A stretch of 64,000 nt of DNA, taken from assembly GCA_964019155.1 (NCBI GenBank), contig OZ025243.1, positions 22,162,441 through 22,226,440 of the forward strand. Direction: 5' to 3'. The notes under the pieces were generated by a model. That model had not been told where the DNA came from. It searched no databases and saw only the letters and a list, made by a program, of their open reading frames with translations. Shown piece after piece: positions 34,201 to 46,802 of this stretch. Made by a program: the position numbers and the translations under genes. This DNA is from Osedax fenrisi (taxonomy: Eukaryota > Annelida > Polychaeta > Sabellida > Siboglinidae). Every line of letters begins with the position of its first letter. The stretch's first letter is position 1.

Positions 34201-36048
34201 TTGGATAATATTAAAAATAACAATAAAAATGAGCTGCGTGTATGCAGGGGGGGTGTAATAAGGAGAAAGGTGTTGGAGGATCAGGTGTGGATTGGAGTAG
34301 TGGGTGAGAAGGGAGGCAAGGTAGTCGGGAGAGTTGTGATGTATGGCTTTGTAGATTATCAGGGAAAGTTTGTATTTAATACGGTAGGAAACTGGGAGCC
34401 AGTGTAGTTGTTTGAGGAGAGGTGTAATGGAATCAGAGGAATGACTGGGAAATAGATGGACGCAACATACTACAGCATTTTGAAGACGTTGCAGTTTAAT
34501 AAGTGAGATTAAATAGTAGGTTGTTGCAATAGTCGAATAGATATAAAGATAGTTTCGGTTATGGTGGGGTTAAGTTTAAGGGAGTTGGAAGTAAGCCATT
34601 GGTGTATGGAGTTGATGCAGAAGGAGAGTCGGTTGGGGGCATGAGTGGAGGAGTTGATGCAGTTGATGTAGAGTTGAAGGTCATTGGCGTAGGTATGAAA
34701 GGAAATGTTAGGGTAGTTTGTAATGATTTGGAACATAGGGAGGAGATAAATTTAAAAAGGAGAAGACTAAGAATAGAACTCTGGGGAATAACATGGGTGA
34801 TAGAGCGGGGAGTGGTTGAGTGTGAGTTGATCTTAACAGTGGAAGAACGATTGGAAATGTAAGAGATGAACCAATTGAGGGCGATACCAGTAATGCCAAT
34901 GGTGAACGTTGGTGGATGAGGGCATTGTAGTCAAGGGTGTCAAAGGCAGAAGACATGTCAAGGAGGACGAGTATGGAGCCACAGGTTATTGTTTAGACCG
35001 GAGAGTAAGTCAGAGGGAATGATTATTAGCACGGATTCGGTGGATTTATGGAGAAGGTAGGTACTCTGAAAGATATTGGGAATGTTATTGGTTGTAAAGT
35101 ATGTGTTAAGTTGTGAGGAGATTACGCGTTCGAGGATTTTAGAATGGATTGAGAGGTTAGAGATGGGTCGGTATTTGGAGACAGAGAATCAATGTGGAGC
35201 TTTTTAAGGATAGAGCTAGATGAAAATAAACAGCAAATGATTTTATTAAGGGGAGTTGCAGGTGTTAATTATCATCTTTAGTATTGGGAGGGGAATAGGG
35301 TCAAGGAATTAGGTTGAGGAGGTAGATTTGAGAAGGGAGATGATTTGATCAAGTGGGGGAGATTCAAATTTTTCAAGGGAGACGGGAAAAGTAATGGGAG
35401 TGTTGGGAATGACTTGGGTGGGAAGGGTGGAAAGAGTGGTGTTTGTAATTGATAGTTTGTCGAAGAGGAGTGGTAGTTCTTTAGGGGTGATATTGGGGAG
35501 GCTTTAAGTGAACGATCAAGCAGTTGGGCAGCAAGTCTATGTATGGACTTACTGTCATTAGTGAGTTTATCAAATGTGTGGGTGATGTGAGAGGCTTTGG
35601 CGGTAGAAATATTTTTTAGGTAGAGATTTTTTAAGTTATTGTAATAGGCAAGTGAAGTAGGGGAGGGATGTTTGAGATAGGATTTTTCGGCTTTACGAAG
35701 GATTAGCTTTGGTTTCAGTAGGAATAATGTATACCAGGATGTTTCAGAGCATGTGATGGAGATTTTAGTGAATATCGTATTTAAAGAGAGTGGAGGAGAG
35801 AGATGTATGGAGTTCAGCAGACATTGAGGTTGGAAGGGAAGAAATATCGGAAATAAAATGGGAATGGGGAGGTATATATATATATATGTATACATATATG
35901 CAACCGGGCACGCGCAAGCTCTAGAATATCTTAACGTATTTATTTTAAAAACTATATTAACTTTACACTAATGACTTTCTAATAAAATTATATACACGGG
36001 TATGTGTTTTTTATTCACATATATTCAGATATGATGATTGTGGGATAA

Positions 36049-36105
<57 letters not shown>

Positions 36106-36851
36106 GGTATATACATAAATTGCCTGTGTGGCTCAGTTGGCTAAGGCATAAGATATACAGGTAGTAAAAGAAGCAATTCAAGTAATTAGAAGTAATACAA
36201 GTGAAACACTTCTGACCAATAAAATAGGTCTTAAAATAATATTTAGAAGTGATCTTAGATAATTGTGCATAAATAAATGATCGGCTCTCGTTGAAACCAT
36301 GGATGCCTAAATATGAGTGCGGATTCGAAGGAACATTAAAGCCATATGGTTATAAGTGAAAACTTCATCTAAGTTCCTGAATGGATTCCACCAAAATAAC
36401 AATAACAATAACAATAACAATAGATATATCTGATTACAAGTGAAACCTGAAGAATAACGAGGGCATTCTCCATGCTCAGCTGATCGGATGGCAAACCTGT
36501 GAAGGGGTGACAAGGAATGCAATAATGTCACGCATCAGTAGCTATGTATGGTAGGCATGTGTAGTTATTCGCTACGATTAGCTCATGATCGTTGTACGCT
36601 TAGCGAGCGCTTACCTTCAGACTTCCAGATTAACTGTTCGCTTTCGGTACTTAAGAAGGTACGCAGATCAAAGTTGCAATCTAAACCTATAAATAGAGTA
36701 CAGTAAATTGAGGTTATAAAATTTATAACATTTTTAATAAACAAATTTAAAAATTTTTAATTTTTAAATATATAATTATATATACTTGTGTATTAAAATA
36801 TATATTTATACTATTTTGAAAAAATAATAATATTCAAACAATTCAACTATT

Positions 36852-36912
<61 letters not shown>

Positions 36913-37401
36913 ATTATTATATATATATATATTATTATATATATACCTAAATGTTCAGTCCAATTTTGTAAACACGACAGTCTTATGTCTTCAGGAGCAG
37001 ATGCCAGATATGTTATAAAAGCTGCTGCAAGAACAATCCTTAAAGGTAAATCTTTCATTTCTTGGGATATTTCTAATACCTATAAGCATGAATTAGTATT
37101 TAAAATATGTATTTTATTTGTATTCATACATATATAGTCATAAGTCAAATTATAATAATAAATAACATAATATGAGAGCTATATATATATTATTTAAATA
37201 TTACATTAATGAGTATATATAAGAAATGATATTGAATGATATCATAAATTAAACCTGAGTTGACCAGCGCTTATATTCTCCCTCTAATTTTAAAACTAAA
37301 TTTTCAGCGGCATTAATTGTTTCCGTAGCTTTTTCCAATTCGAGTTTTAATTTCGCTGCTTCCATTGTAGTTTTTTCAAAGTTACCTTTCAATGATTCTA
37401 C
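24188..37401 (-). CDS. DYNC2H1: Dynein-2 heavy chain, 5'-truncated left copy (25 exons, 1159 codons of C-terminal part)
   Basis: Dynein-2 heavy chain is the motor of retrograde intraflagellar transport in cilia. Twenty-five exons in the four blocks listed separately join in frame, all at GT-AG sites, giving 3480 nt with TAG at 24188-24190. The diagnostic match to animal DYNC2H1 rather than DYNC1H1 or axonemal chains is residue-level similarity throughout, for example ATEWLKVHLKDTRLEVINQQ, RFGKTLIIQEADNIPPILYP and HWIQCGAAFCLANV at the end. Full-length family members are about 4300 residues, so roughly the last quarter is present. There is no frameshift or internal stop. The copy is cut at the duplication boundary (about 37682), inside the intron 5' of the first exon, so tail, linker, AAA1-4 and most of the stalk are missing. 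The first in-frame Met is codon 13 of the first exon. It lies head-to-head with gene B copy 2, and whether it is transcribed is unknown. Confidence 0.92.
24386..24600. repeat. GT-rich repeat in the last dynein intron
   Basis: GTGTGTGAG/GTGGGTGAGTGT repeats, then a (TA)n tract (about 24540-24580), begin directly at the acceptor of the last dynein exon. On the minus strand this gives a C/A-rich polypyrimidine-like acceptor tract. Unit 2 has a much shorter version (59254-59360). Confidence 0.85.
29182..30734 (-). CDS. DYNC2H1: Dynein-2 left copy, exons 13-15: AAA6
   Basis: Exons 30530-30734, 29617-29780, 29182-29307. They read LFQQLLLVQATKPSRLQSAI, then PILIIISTGADPSQELQELA and GQGQSDIAMQHLRECAKNGE followed by WLCLKNLHLVISWLPKLEK. 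The TGADPSQELQELA and WLCLKNLHL stretches are the usual AAA6 landmarks of dynein heavy chains. The exon 30530-30734 donor is CTCA|gtacgt, phase 1, which joins in frame to 29780. Confidence 0.92.
31030..33798 (-). CDS. DYNC2H1: Dynein-2 left copy, exons 5-12: AAA5 and the region between AAA5 and AAA6
   Basis: Exons 33700-33798, 33347-33470, 33093-33256, 32884-33003, 32593-32727, 32370-32513, 31993-32148, 31030-31140. AAA5 hallmarks are PLLIDPSSRATEWL, RFGKTLIIQE, LYPLLRSDLISQG, VVQIGDKLIDY and LFLTTRNPSAEIPPDAGSI. The buttress-like helices follow (LLAITIQHEKPELE, KQEEDLKIKLAKLESSLLE, GNILENKDLLDSLN). The segment then gives FSLSSFLILFQKAL, ICRSLFKSDQAMFAMHL and EWEAFIGLLV. The shortest intron is 89 bp. 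The acceptor of exon 33700-33798 sits directly behind a CA-rich microsatellite. Confidence 0.92.
31649..31940. repeat. Tandem repeat, about 74-bp period, dynein intron
   Basis: About three and a half units share atataactgaatactatacaa, ggaatagtacaagaatacaa and gtgggggtgtaatatcaat. The two central units (about 31764-31910) are nearly identical. It abuts the exon at 31993. Confidence 0.85.
34150..35880 (-). pseudogene. LINE reverse transcriptase (CR1/L2/Rex-like) in a dynein intron
   Basis: Minus-strand pieces in order: SYLKHPSPTSLAYYNNLKNL (pre-RT region, frame 35895-35278), LLDMSSAFDTLDYNAL (motif with the first catalytic Asp), VIPQSSILSLLLF (degenerate PQG box), TYANDLQLYI (DD box with the first Asp replaced by Asn), and LQRLQNAVVC with TPLLKQLHWLPVSYRIKYKL (thumb). 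It is split over three frames. It lies in the 2.6-kb intron between exons 33798 and 36447, in the same orientation as dynein. Unit 2 would carry its copy beyond the window. Confidence 0.88.
36121..36420 (+). mobile_element. SINE family 1 copy with a defective head
   Basis: The A-box region is present (gtgtggctcagttggctaag), but the B-box is replaced by agcaattcaagtaattagaa. The body (ataggtcttaaaataatatt, gatcggctctcgttgaaacc, ggttataagtgaaaacttca) and an (AATAAC)n tail are intact. It lies 27 bp from the exon ending at 36447. Confidence 0.8.
36447..37401 (-). CDS. DYNC2H1: Dynein-2 left copy, exons 1-4 of the segment: stalk end to AAA5
   Basis: Exons 37255-37401 (phase 0 in and out), 36947-37079, 36615-36686, 36447-36496. 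The first encodes a heptad-like helix (KLKLELEKATETINAAENLV, then LEGEYKRW), the returning coiled coil of the stalk. The next has LAAAFITYLASAPEDIRLSC, conserved at the base of the stalk. The third and fourth give FLSTESEQLIWKSEG and LPSDQLSMENALVILQ, leading into AAA5. Confidence 0.92.
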
Positions 37402-37682
37402 CTATTTATGAATGAGCGTTCAGATGTATATTTGATAAAAATAAGATGTTATAAAATATTATTAAATATTACATCATTGATGACTTTTAAAATAAAATTA
37501 GTTCATTTAAAAATTACTACTATATTAGTAACATATATTTTTTATATATATTTATATATATAAATGTTTTGTTAGAATCTGTACTTACAGATTCAGTAAT
37601 TTTTCAAAATATGTTATGAATTAATAAAATATTTTAATTATCAATTCATTATTTAAATATATATACTTTACTATATATAATC

Positions 37683-39201
37683 TAGAGAACTTCAAATCTT
37701 TAAAAAAATATCAAGTTCTCGAGAACTTCAAATCTCTAATATTTAGGTATGTTCTCGAGAACTTCAAATCTTTTAATAATATTTTAAAATACGTTAACGA
37801 TGAAAAAAATTAGATATTAATTAATTAATTATTATTAATAATAATAAATTAATTATTAAATAATTATTATTAATTAAATTAATTATGAATTATAATAATT
37901 AATAAATAATTATAATAATTAATAAATAATTATAATAATTAATAAATAATTATAATAATTAATAAATAATTATATTAATTAATAAATAATTATATTAATT
38001 AATAAATAATTATAATAATTAATATATAATTATAATAATTAATAAATAATTATAATAATTAATAAATAATTATAATAATTAATAAATAATTATAATAATT
38101 AATAAATAATTATAATAATTAATAAATAATTATAATAATTAATAAATAATTATACTAATTAATAAATAATTATAATATTTAATAAATAATTATATTAATT
38201 AATAAATAATTATAATAATTAATATATAATTATAATAATTAATAAATAATTATAATAATTAATAAATAATTATAATAATTAATAAATAATTATAATAATT
38301 AATAAATAATTATAATAATTAATAAATAATTATACTAATTAATAAATAATTATAATATTTAATAAATAATTATTATTAATTAATAATAATAATTAATTTA
38401 TAAATAATTATTAATTATAATAAAATAATTAATAATTATTAAAATAATATATAATTAATTATTATTAATTAATAATAATAATTTATAAATAATTATTAAT
38501 TAATAAATTATAATTGAATAATTAACAATACATAATTATTAATTACTTGAATTATTGAATACGTTACTATTCTAATAATCATATATAGCTATATAAACCT
38601 ATATAGTAATTGAAAACCTATTTAGTAAAGTTGTAAGAGGAATCCTATATACTATATACACCACAGCTTATATATATAGAAGGCTAAATATAAATATTAT
38701 ATTTAGACTATATATAGATATATATATACCATAGTGTCAAATAGTTATTCAATATGTACTTGTAGACAAATATAGTTTTAAACGGTTTATGAATTAACAT
38801 TTTTATATATTAGTACAGAGTAGGTACGATATGAAGAATATACGTAATAATTTTTAAATATTTGTATTAATGTATAATAAATAAAGGACACGGTGTCCTT
38901 GATACCATTATTCTATTTTAAATATATTATCATATAGGTGGCATAACTGATAATCGAATTAATAGTATCTATACAGTTTAATGGATATTTTAAAATAGTT
39001 GAAAGAAACTTATTACATAATTATGTTAATCGATCGTTACCCGAACAATTACCCGACATGATACCCGAACCGAAACTAAATTTAAAATAAAGATTTGAGA
39101 CCATAAAATCTTTCCAAATACCCGAAAATTTAAGATTTGAACCGAACCGAAAAAAAAAGATTTGAGATTTGATATTTGAGATTTGAAATTTTACAGCACT
39201 A
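37683..39201. mobile_element. hAT-like element, unit 2 copy, left end missing
   Basis: It is the same element as 2972-4495, lacking the first 65 bp including the left terminal repeat. Two complete subterminal units and one partial remain. The right terminal repeat ends at 39201 and one GAGGGTAC follows (39202-39209). The AT-only minisatellite occupies 37818-38515. Confidence 0.88.
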
Positions 39202-39326
39202 GAGGGTACCCTAGTTATGAGTATAGATTGCAAGATAATCTCTGGTATACCAGTATACTCTCCTTTGAGCAGAAATTGTATATACTTCATTATATTTTAT
39301 TTCTACTTAATAAACCATATTCAATT

Positions 39327-39365
<39 letters not shown>

Positions 39366-39697
39366 TGTGTGTATGTGTTTGTGTATGTGTATGTGTATGT
39401 GTGTGTGTATACAAACAAAAAAAGAACCAATATTACACATCCATTATACTATTATATTGATTTACTCGTATTCGTAAACTATTTAATACAATCATTGTCA
39501 ACATGGTTATATATAAATATGTACACATATATAGTCATAATGAACTAGATTTAAAATAAAGAAATCACTCATGCATAACATAAGATAAATACACTTTTGT
39601 AGTGTTTGATACTATTTATTTGTAGTTAATATTTCTGCATTATTATATAATTTGTTGTCGTAACTACTTCCACTTTTAAAAAGCGTACCGATATAAT

Positions 39698-41894
39698 ATG
39701 ATTGTAGGTATTATTCTAGTTTTAATGGTATTTAATACAGTGGATTGTAGTACAGAATATGGTTAGATATATCTATATATATATATATATAATTTTGAAA
39801 ATGTCATTTGTAAATTGTATATTACATTGTATATATATATTTAAATATCATATTTATTTAATATTAGATAACATTACATATATGTAATTATACTTTATAT
39901 AAAACTACTAGTAGCAATATGAGGATTAATAATTTATCAGAGTTCAAAATAAATAGTCTATAGATATTATAAGTGAATTATAGTAAAGTATACTAAAGTA
40001 TATATTTTAAGTGATTTAAAAATAAAACTAAAATATTTATAATTTCAAATTCAGAATAAAGTATATGATGATGATGATGATGATATTGAGTTTATTAGCA
40101 CTAAAATAGGGTCATGTAGACCCCTTCGCTCGTGCGGGAAGAAAATAATAAAATAATAGTAATACGATAATAATTTGATAATAATATACATTCAATATAC
40201 AACGGAAAAACAATAATAAACAATATAAAGGACTATTATATACTACAGTCTGCATTGATATGGTGTAGTTGTATATACTACAGACTGCATTGATATAGTA
40301 TAGTGTTATATAATAATAAGATAATAATAATACAATAACAATTTAATAATGATATAAATTTAATATAACACGGATACAAATAATAAGTTGGATGATTTAA
40401 TGATTATGGGTAGAGAGAAAAGAAGAAGTAAGATTTATAAATCTTTTGTGGGATCTAATAGAACGAATGATAGGAGGGAGGGAATTCCATAGGGTAGGAC
40501 CGGAATTTTTAAAAGCTCTAGAATTTAGGGAAGTTTTACTAGAGTTCTGGGAGATAAGTAGAGGAGCATTTTGGTAACGAAGAGAAGATAATATAGTACG
40601 TTTTTTAATTAGATCAGAGATATAGCTAGGGGTAAAAGAATATATTGATTTATGGATTATAGATAGTATACGTAATTTACACCTGAGGGAGAAGGGTAGC
40701 CACATACGAGATGATTGATGAGATGTTGTAGTAGAATGATCCAGTCGAGTTAAACAGTAAGTAGTACGTATTGAGGAACGGATAATCCGATTAAGTGGAG
40801 CAGTAACTTTAGCAGGAAGTAAATTCAGTAGGGAAGAACAGTAGTCAATACTTGAAAGTACAAGAGCATTAATTAGAGTTTTAGTAAGGTTTCTGGAAAG
40901 TGATGTCCGTATTTTTTTAATTCTGAAGAGATGAAAGTTGGATGATTTTGTAATGGATGATATGTGATTCTTAAATGATAATTTGTCATCAAATACTAAT
41001 CCTAGGTTTTTGGAGGAATGAGAAGGAGAAATAATCATGTTATTTAGAGTAAAGTTTGGAAAGGAAGTTTCAGAAGTAGATATGTTAAATGCAGTAGTCT
41101 TAGAGGAATTAATTAGTAGTTTATTGGAGAGGAGCCATAATCTTATGGAGTTAGCACACTCGATTAATTCAGAGTTAATGGTATTATGAGAATTTATAGG
41201 GAAAAAGGTAAACAGTTGGATATCATCAGCAAAAATATGGTAGTGGATATTTGGAAATTTCTTAATTAGATCAGCAATAGGGCGGATTTAAATAGAAAAG
41301 AGGGATGGACCTAGAACAGATCCTTGGGGAATACCGTGGTTAAGAGGAGAAAGAGGCGAGTAAGATTTGTCAATCATAATAGAGATATTCCTGTTAGTGA
41401 GATATGAAGTAAACCATTTTAATGCTAAGCCAGATATACCCATTAAAGTAAGTCGCGAGATTAATATGTTATGGTCCAGGGTATCAAAAGCAGATGATAG
41501 ATCAAGTAGGATTAGCTGGCAACACGTGTTGCTATTTAAGGTAGATAATATAGTGTCAGTAATACGTAGGAGAGCTGTTTCGGTTGAATGAACCTTACGA
41601 AAAGCGCTTTGAAACGGGTCGAAAAGATTATTTTTATTTACATGGGCTATGAGTTGTTTGGAAACAATTCTTTCTAATATTTTACTTAATAAGGGTAGGT
41701 GGGAGATCGGGCGATAATTGCTAAATGAGTTTGGGTCTAAGTTTTGTTTTTTTTAGAATATGGGATTATTTATATGATGGAGTTAGTTTTACAACTAATA
41801 TATATTATTTTCGAATATACTAATGATGTAATTTATAATCTTATGATCGAATAAAAATAGGTCTACATTTATAAAAATGTCTAAGTATAAATCT

Positions 41895-41953
<59 letters not shown>

Positions 41954-44900
41954 TTAATACATTGTATAACGTTTAAACGTTCGAATTCTATCTAAAGTAT
42001 AAATGTTAAATATAAATAATACGAACTCTCTTAATATTAAATAATCACGGTATTCTATTTGACATCTGAGAGACATACATATACGTATTGATTATATCAT
42101 ATATGATACCACGTACTGATTACAAAAATGGTCACATATTGCAACAACAAAATGCATGTTCTTAGTTACAATAGTTACTATAGTATGCTGTTAATCATTA
42201 GGGTGCTCGCCTATTAATTATGTACACGTAATATAGAAATATATACCTATATACCTATAACTGCATGTGTGGCTCAGTGGCTAAGGCGTCAGACACACAA
42301 GCAGTAGGACACGGGTTCGAGCCTCGTCCGGACCATTAATTAATTTTATAAAATGGGTCTTAAAATATTATTTAGAAGTGATCTTATATAATTGTGTATA
42401 AATAAATGATCGGCTCTCGTTAAAACCATGGATGCCTTAACATGATACCGGCTTCGAAGGGACATTAGAGCCATATATGGTTATAAGTGAAAACTTCATA
42501 TAAGTTCCTGGATGGGATGAAAGGACTTCACCAAATAAAAATAACAATAATAATAAATATATATATATATATATATATAAAGTATATATATATATAGAAT
42601 ATAAATAATAAAGTAGGTAAAACAATAAATAGCATTAATAGCAATACAATGACATATAATAAAACGTAAGGAAATTAATAAATACAATAATAATGACAAA
42701 CAATATTAGTATTACAGGTTACCACATTAGATCAATTGTTGTATATATTTCATGAATGTTTTATACGATTTTATGGATCTAATATAGGGTGAAAGTAAAT
42801 TACATAGCTTAGGACCAATATAGCTCAGTGCCCGATTATTCATTTTTGGGGACTTAGAATAGGGTTATATATATAACCTTCTAAACTTCTATAGAAGATG
42901 AGATGCATGTATAATATAGTACCGTCCCAACGTACCCTCTGAATGCACGCACTTATATATGTAATAAATACATATAGTACCTTGGTACGTTGGTGTGTCT
43001 ACGAAAAAGTCACCATAATATATACTATCATTTCATAGTGTAAATATGACGTTGGGACGTTATAGCGGAGTATATGCGAAGTATTGATATACAGAAAGTG
43101 GATAAGCAATTGACGCACGCAATGCATGTAAAAGATAGATACGCGAATGACACTTTTATCAATAAATTAACAAAATGGCATCAGTTATTTTGATTGGATA
43201 TTAGTCATATTATATATGTCAAATATTAAAAAAGTAGGCTTTTCGTCGTTATAGATTAAAGTGACTTCTATCTATATCAATGTATCATATTATAAATATC
43301 AATAAAATAGTATGATATCTTCAATTTAAATACACAAAATGACGAGGAATGTTGATATAATGTATTTTAAATATATAATTTTATTTTTAGTATAAATAGT
43401 ATATTAAAATAGTAGTAATTATCAATATATATGAATATATAAATATTAATTTTAAATAAAAAGTAGTGGGCCAGATAGTGGGTTTCGACGGCAGCGTCCG
43501 TAGTGGATAGTGCCATACACTACATGCAATTGCGTATACGCATTGGATATATCCCCTTTCTGTATATCGATGATGCGAAGTAGCAACAACAAAATATATA
43601 ACTACAAAATATGTGGCTCGCGCCGCACGCGTCTCAGGATTAAATTTTAGTGAACGTGAGAACAAAGGTAGGAAATATGAATGCGCGTGTTATTGTGAAT
43701 TATTAGTATTATATAATATATTAATAATTATCGTTATATGATATATATATAACCTAGTTTTACATTGTGCACACTGCACGGAGCTATTATTACATCTATA
43801 CCATCGATGTAAATACAATATTTTATTTACATCGATGAGCTACAGGGGAAAGTCTCCGATTACAGACTCCTACATGGTTATTTGTAATAATTATATAAGT
43901 TAACTTATTCGATATTAAAATATTTATTTGAAATTTTGTAATTAGGGTAAAATTGTGGAAATGAATAATGTGGCTATTTTTAATTTTTTATATAATTATA
44001 TTTACAAGAATAAACAAGGTGGTCGGTAATCGGATACATGTGCCTATTACCGACCCCCTAAAATAATCGTGGTATAAATAATTGTAGTATTATAATATCC
44101 AATACAAATAGTAGATATACATAAATATAATTAATTATAACATGCACGCATTTATTTTTTATTGAATTTATGTTTTAATAGTAATATTAAATTTAAACTT
44201 TATAGTAATTATATTAAAATAGGTTATATTTTTATTTAATATTTATTTATTAATAAGTATGTTTATAATCAACTGGACTCATGAATCCCAAATATATATC
44301 AATGATAAATAAACAGCTTACGATATATTTTTAAGTAAATACGGATATATTTTTATTGGATATTATAAATCACATGGGGTCGGTATTAGGGTAATATAGG
44401 GTGTCGGTAATAAGAAAATCATATATTATTTCATATATGTGTTGCTATAATTAAGATATATTGGTTAATAGTTATTCAAATTAAATGATTATTAAGAAAA
44501 ACTGAATATTTATTTTTGTAAATAAAGTATTTATTTAGTCTTTATATCATATTTATATTGTATTTATATATGTTTTAAATTTTAAAAGTATTTTTGCCTT
44601 TCTAGGAAAATCCTAGAAATTTCTAGGATTTTTTCCTTAAAAATAAATGTTTGTAATATTTTATTATATATTTATGTAATAAACAATTTTCCAATGTTTC
44701 ATCAAAATATATTCATTATTTGTGTTTTAATCCCAATATTTATATATGTTGTTAAAAAACAATGAAAATCGTATCTTTTTCAATGAAAATTATACTTAAT
44801 CTTAAAATCACTGGAGACATATCAAAAATGTGTTGAAATTGGGTCAACATTTTTTGTAACTTACTTTTTGTTTTATTCTCTATATATATCTTATAAGATA

Positions 44901-45032
44901 TTTACTAGAGCGTTTTTTATACTTACAAATTCAAAAATGTCGATTCCTAGAACACCCTTAGCGCGCGGCGCGCCGCCCGCCACATATTTATTAGTTTTCT
45001 ATTTTTGTGTTGCTACTTCGCAGATCCCCCGG

Positions 45033-45092
<60 letters not shown>

Positions 45093-45243
45093 ATTAGTAT
45101 TACATTGTTTTAATCCGGTTTATTCCGGTTTAATACAGGGTTTTAATTATATATGTATTGACATTTATATTTGTATACAAATATATGTAATTATACTTAT
45201 AAGCTATAGCTTATTTTGTATATTTACTATTTATATATTGTAA

Positions 45244-45279
<36 letters not shown>

Positions 45280-46768
45280 ATTTTTATAATTATTATTTAA
45301 TGATACGTACAAAAAAATTACAAAAGTCTATAAACTTGAAAAATATAAGAAGTAAAAAGACGGACAATTTATATTTTATAACATATAATATATAAATTAT
45401 ATAAACATAACTTAAGTTACAATATATACAATTGTATAAATAGATAAGAAAATATATATTCTATATATTTCCTATATATATATATAAATATAACTAACTA
45501 TTACTTAATAACATTGATTTTATATTAGCTGAATGTATACTTTATAATTTATTTAGTGCCTTTTATAGAATTATTTATTGTTAACTTTTCAAATGCGTGT
45601 TACTCGGAATACACTTTGTTAGCTATGTTTTCGTATATAAATGTGTGTTTAGATACAAGTACAGAAGCTCTAATACCTAATTTCTTTTGTTATATATAAA
45701 TAATTAGACAGAGAGTACATATTAAATAATATAATTATTAAGAATTGGATTTTATAAAATTGGTGAAAAAATAAAATAAAATAAAAGTATGTCTATTATT
45801 ATACATGTAATTACATATATATGTTAACATATATATATATATATATATTTAATTTGATTATCTTTAGGATTATATATACGAATATCCTTTTTAAAAAACA
45901 CAAATAAATTTTTTAATTCAATGAAGATTGTTTTAGAAACACTCAATAAACGGAGCCAATGCGTTCTCTATCTCTTATACATGTAAATTCAACAACATGA
46001 CCGATGGTCATTGACCGTCCCGTAGCGATATCCCCTTAAGTCTGGCTCAGCATCATAATTACAAGTATATTCCCATATCCAATAAATCACGGCATCATTT
46101 ACATCTCCGGTAAATAATATGATTCTTATATGTTATGTGCATACACGCAGACGATGACAATTACGCCTACCCAGGAGAAATAGGGAAATACTCGTTGTAT
46201 ACCTTCAATATCGCTCATGCCCTGGCTATTATTCTCGGTCTGGTAGTGGTCGCTTGTATGGTAAGTTTAACTCGCACATACACGCGCGCACACACACTCA
46301 CACACAACGTTGCCTATACGTATACATATTGATGGTATGCCATCGATGTAAAGAAAGTAATTTTCGAATAAAAAAAACTTTCTTTACAACAATGATACGT
46401 ACTCATGAACAAATTCATATATATATAGTATTATCAAATTAATTATAATTAATAATGACGTTATTTGATTAAAGAAATTAGTATATCTGAAATCATATTA
46501 CGAACCAATATTCTGCCGTATACAGAACGTCACATAGTTTATTAATAGAATTATACGGACACTATAGTGTTATACATTATATTATAATGTATTATTAACG
46601 TATACGATATGAATAAGGATTTTCAATTATTAATCCTTATCTGTATGCAAAGTATTATATTAATTATATATATTAATTGATTATATAATAGTATACTTTT
46701 TATATAATATTCTTCCATGCTCTTATTTCAGATAAAATAATGTATTACAATGTATATTTTAATTAATA

Positions 46769-46802
<34 letters not shown>

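Larger units (their letters stand above)
3037..37682 (+). repeat. Tandem duplication, unit 1 (about 34.6 kb)
   Basis: From about 3037, inside the left end of the hAT element, the sequence recurs from 37683 onward in the same order. Offsets of matched landmarks are 34,706 (hAT end), 34,720 (gene B exon 1), 34,697 (exon 2), 34,693 (exon 3), 34,685 (exons 4 and 5) and 34,868 (dynein stop). The jump after exon 5 is mostly a 294-bp SINE insertion, partly offset by the shorter VNTR. Unit 1 ends in the dynein intron right of 37401. Confidence 0.93.
43572..45034. mobile_element. GC-armed inverted-repeat element, unit 2 copy
   Basis: Arms at about 43572-43634 and 44960-45034. The right arm here (tgctacttcgcag) lacks the extra atagcaataagtataagtat seen in unit 1 and so pairs better with the left arm. 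The GC core is longer (gcgcggcgcgccgcccgcc). Confidence 0.5.

Noticed and set aside
34138..34407. Plus-strand frames in 34138-34862
   Set aside because: Antisense of the LINE thumb and palm; the minus strand carries the recognisable motifs.
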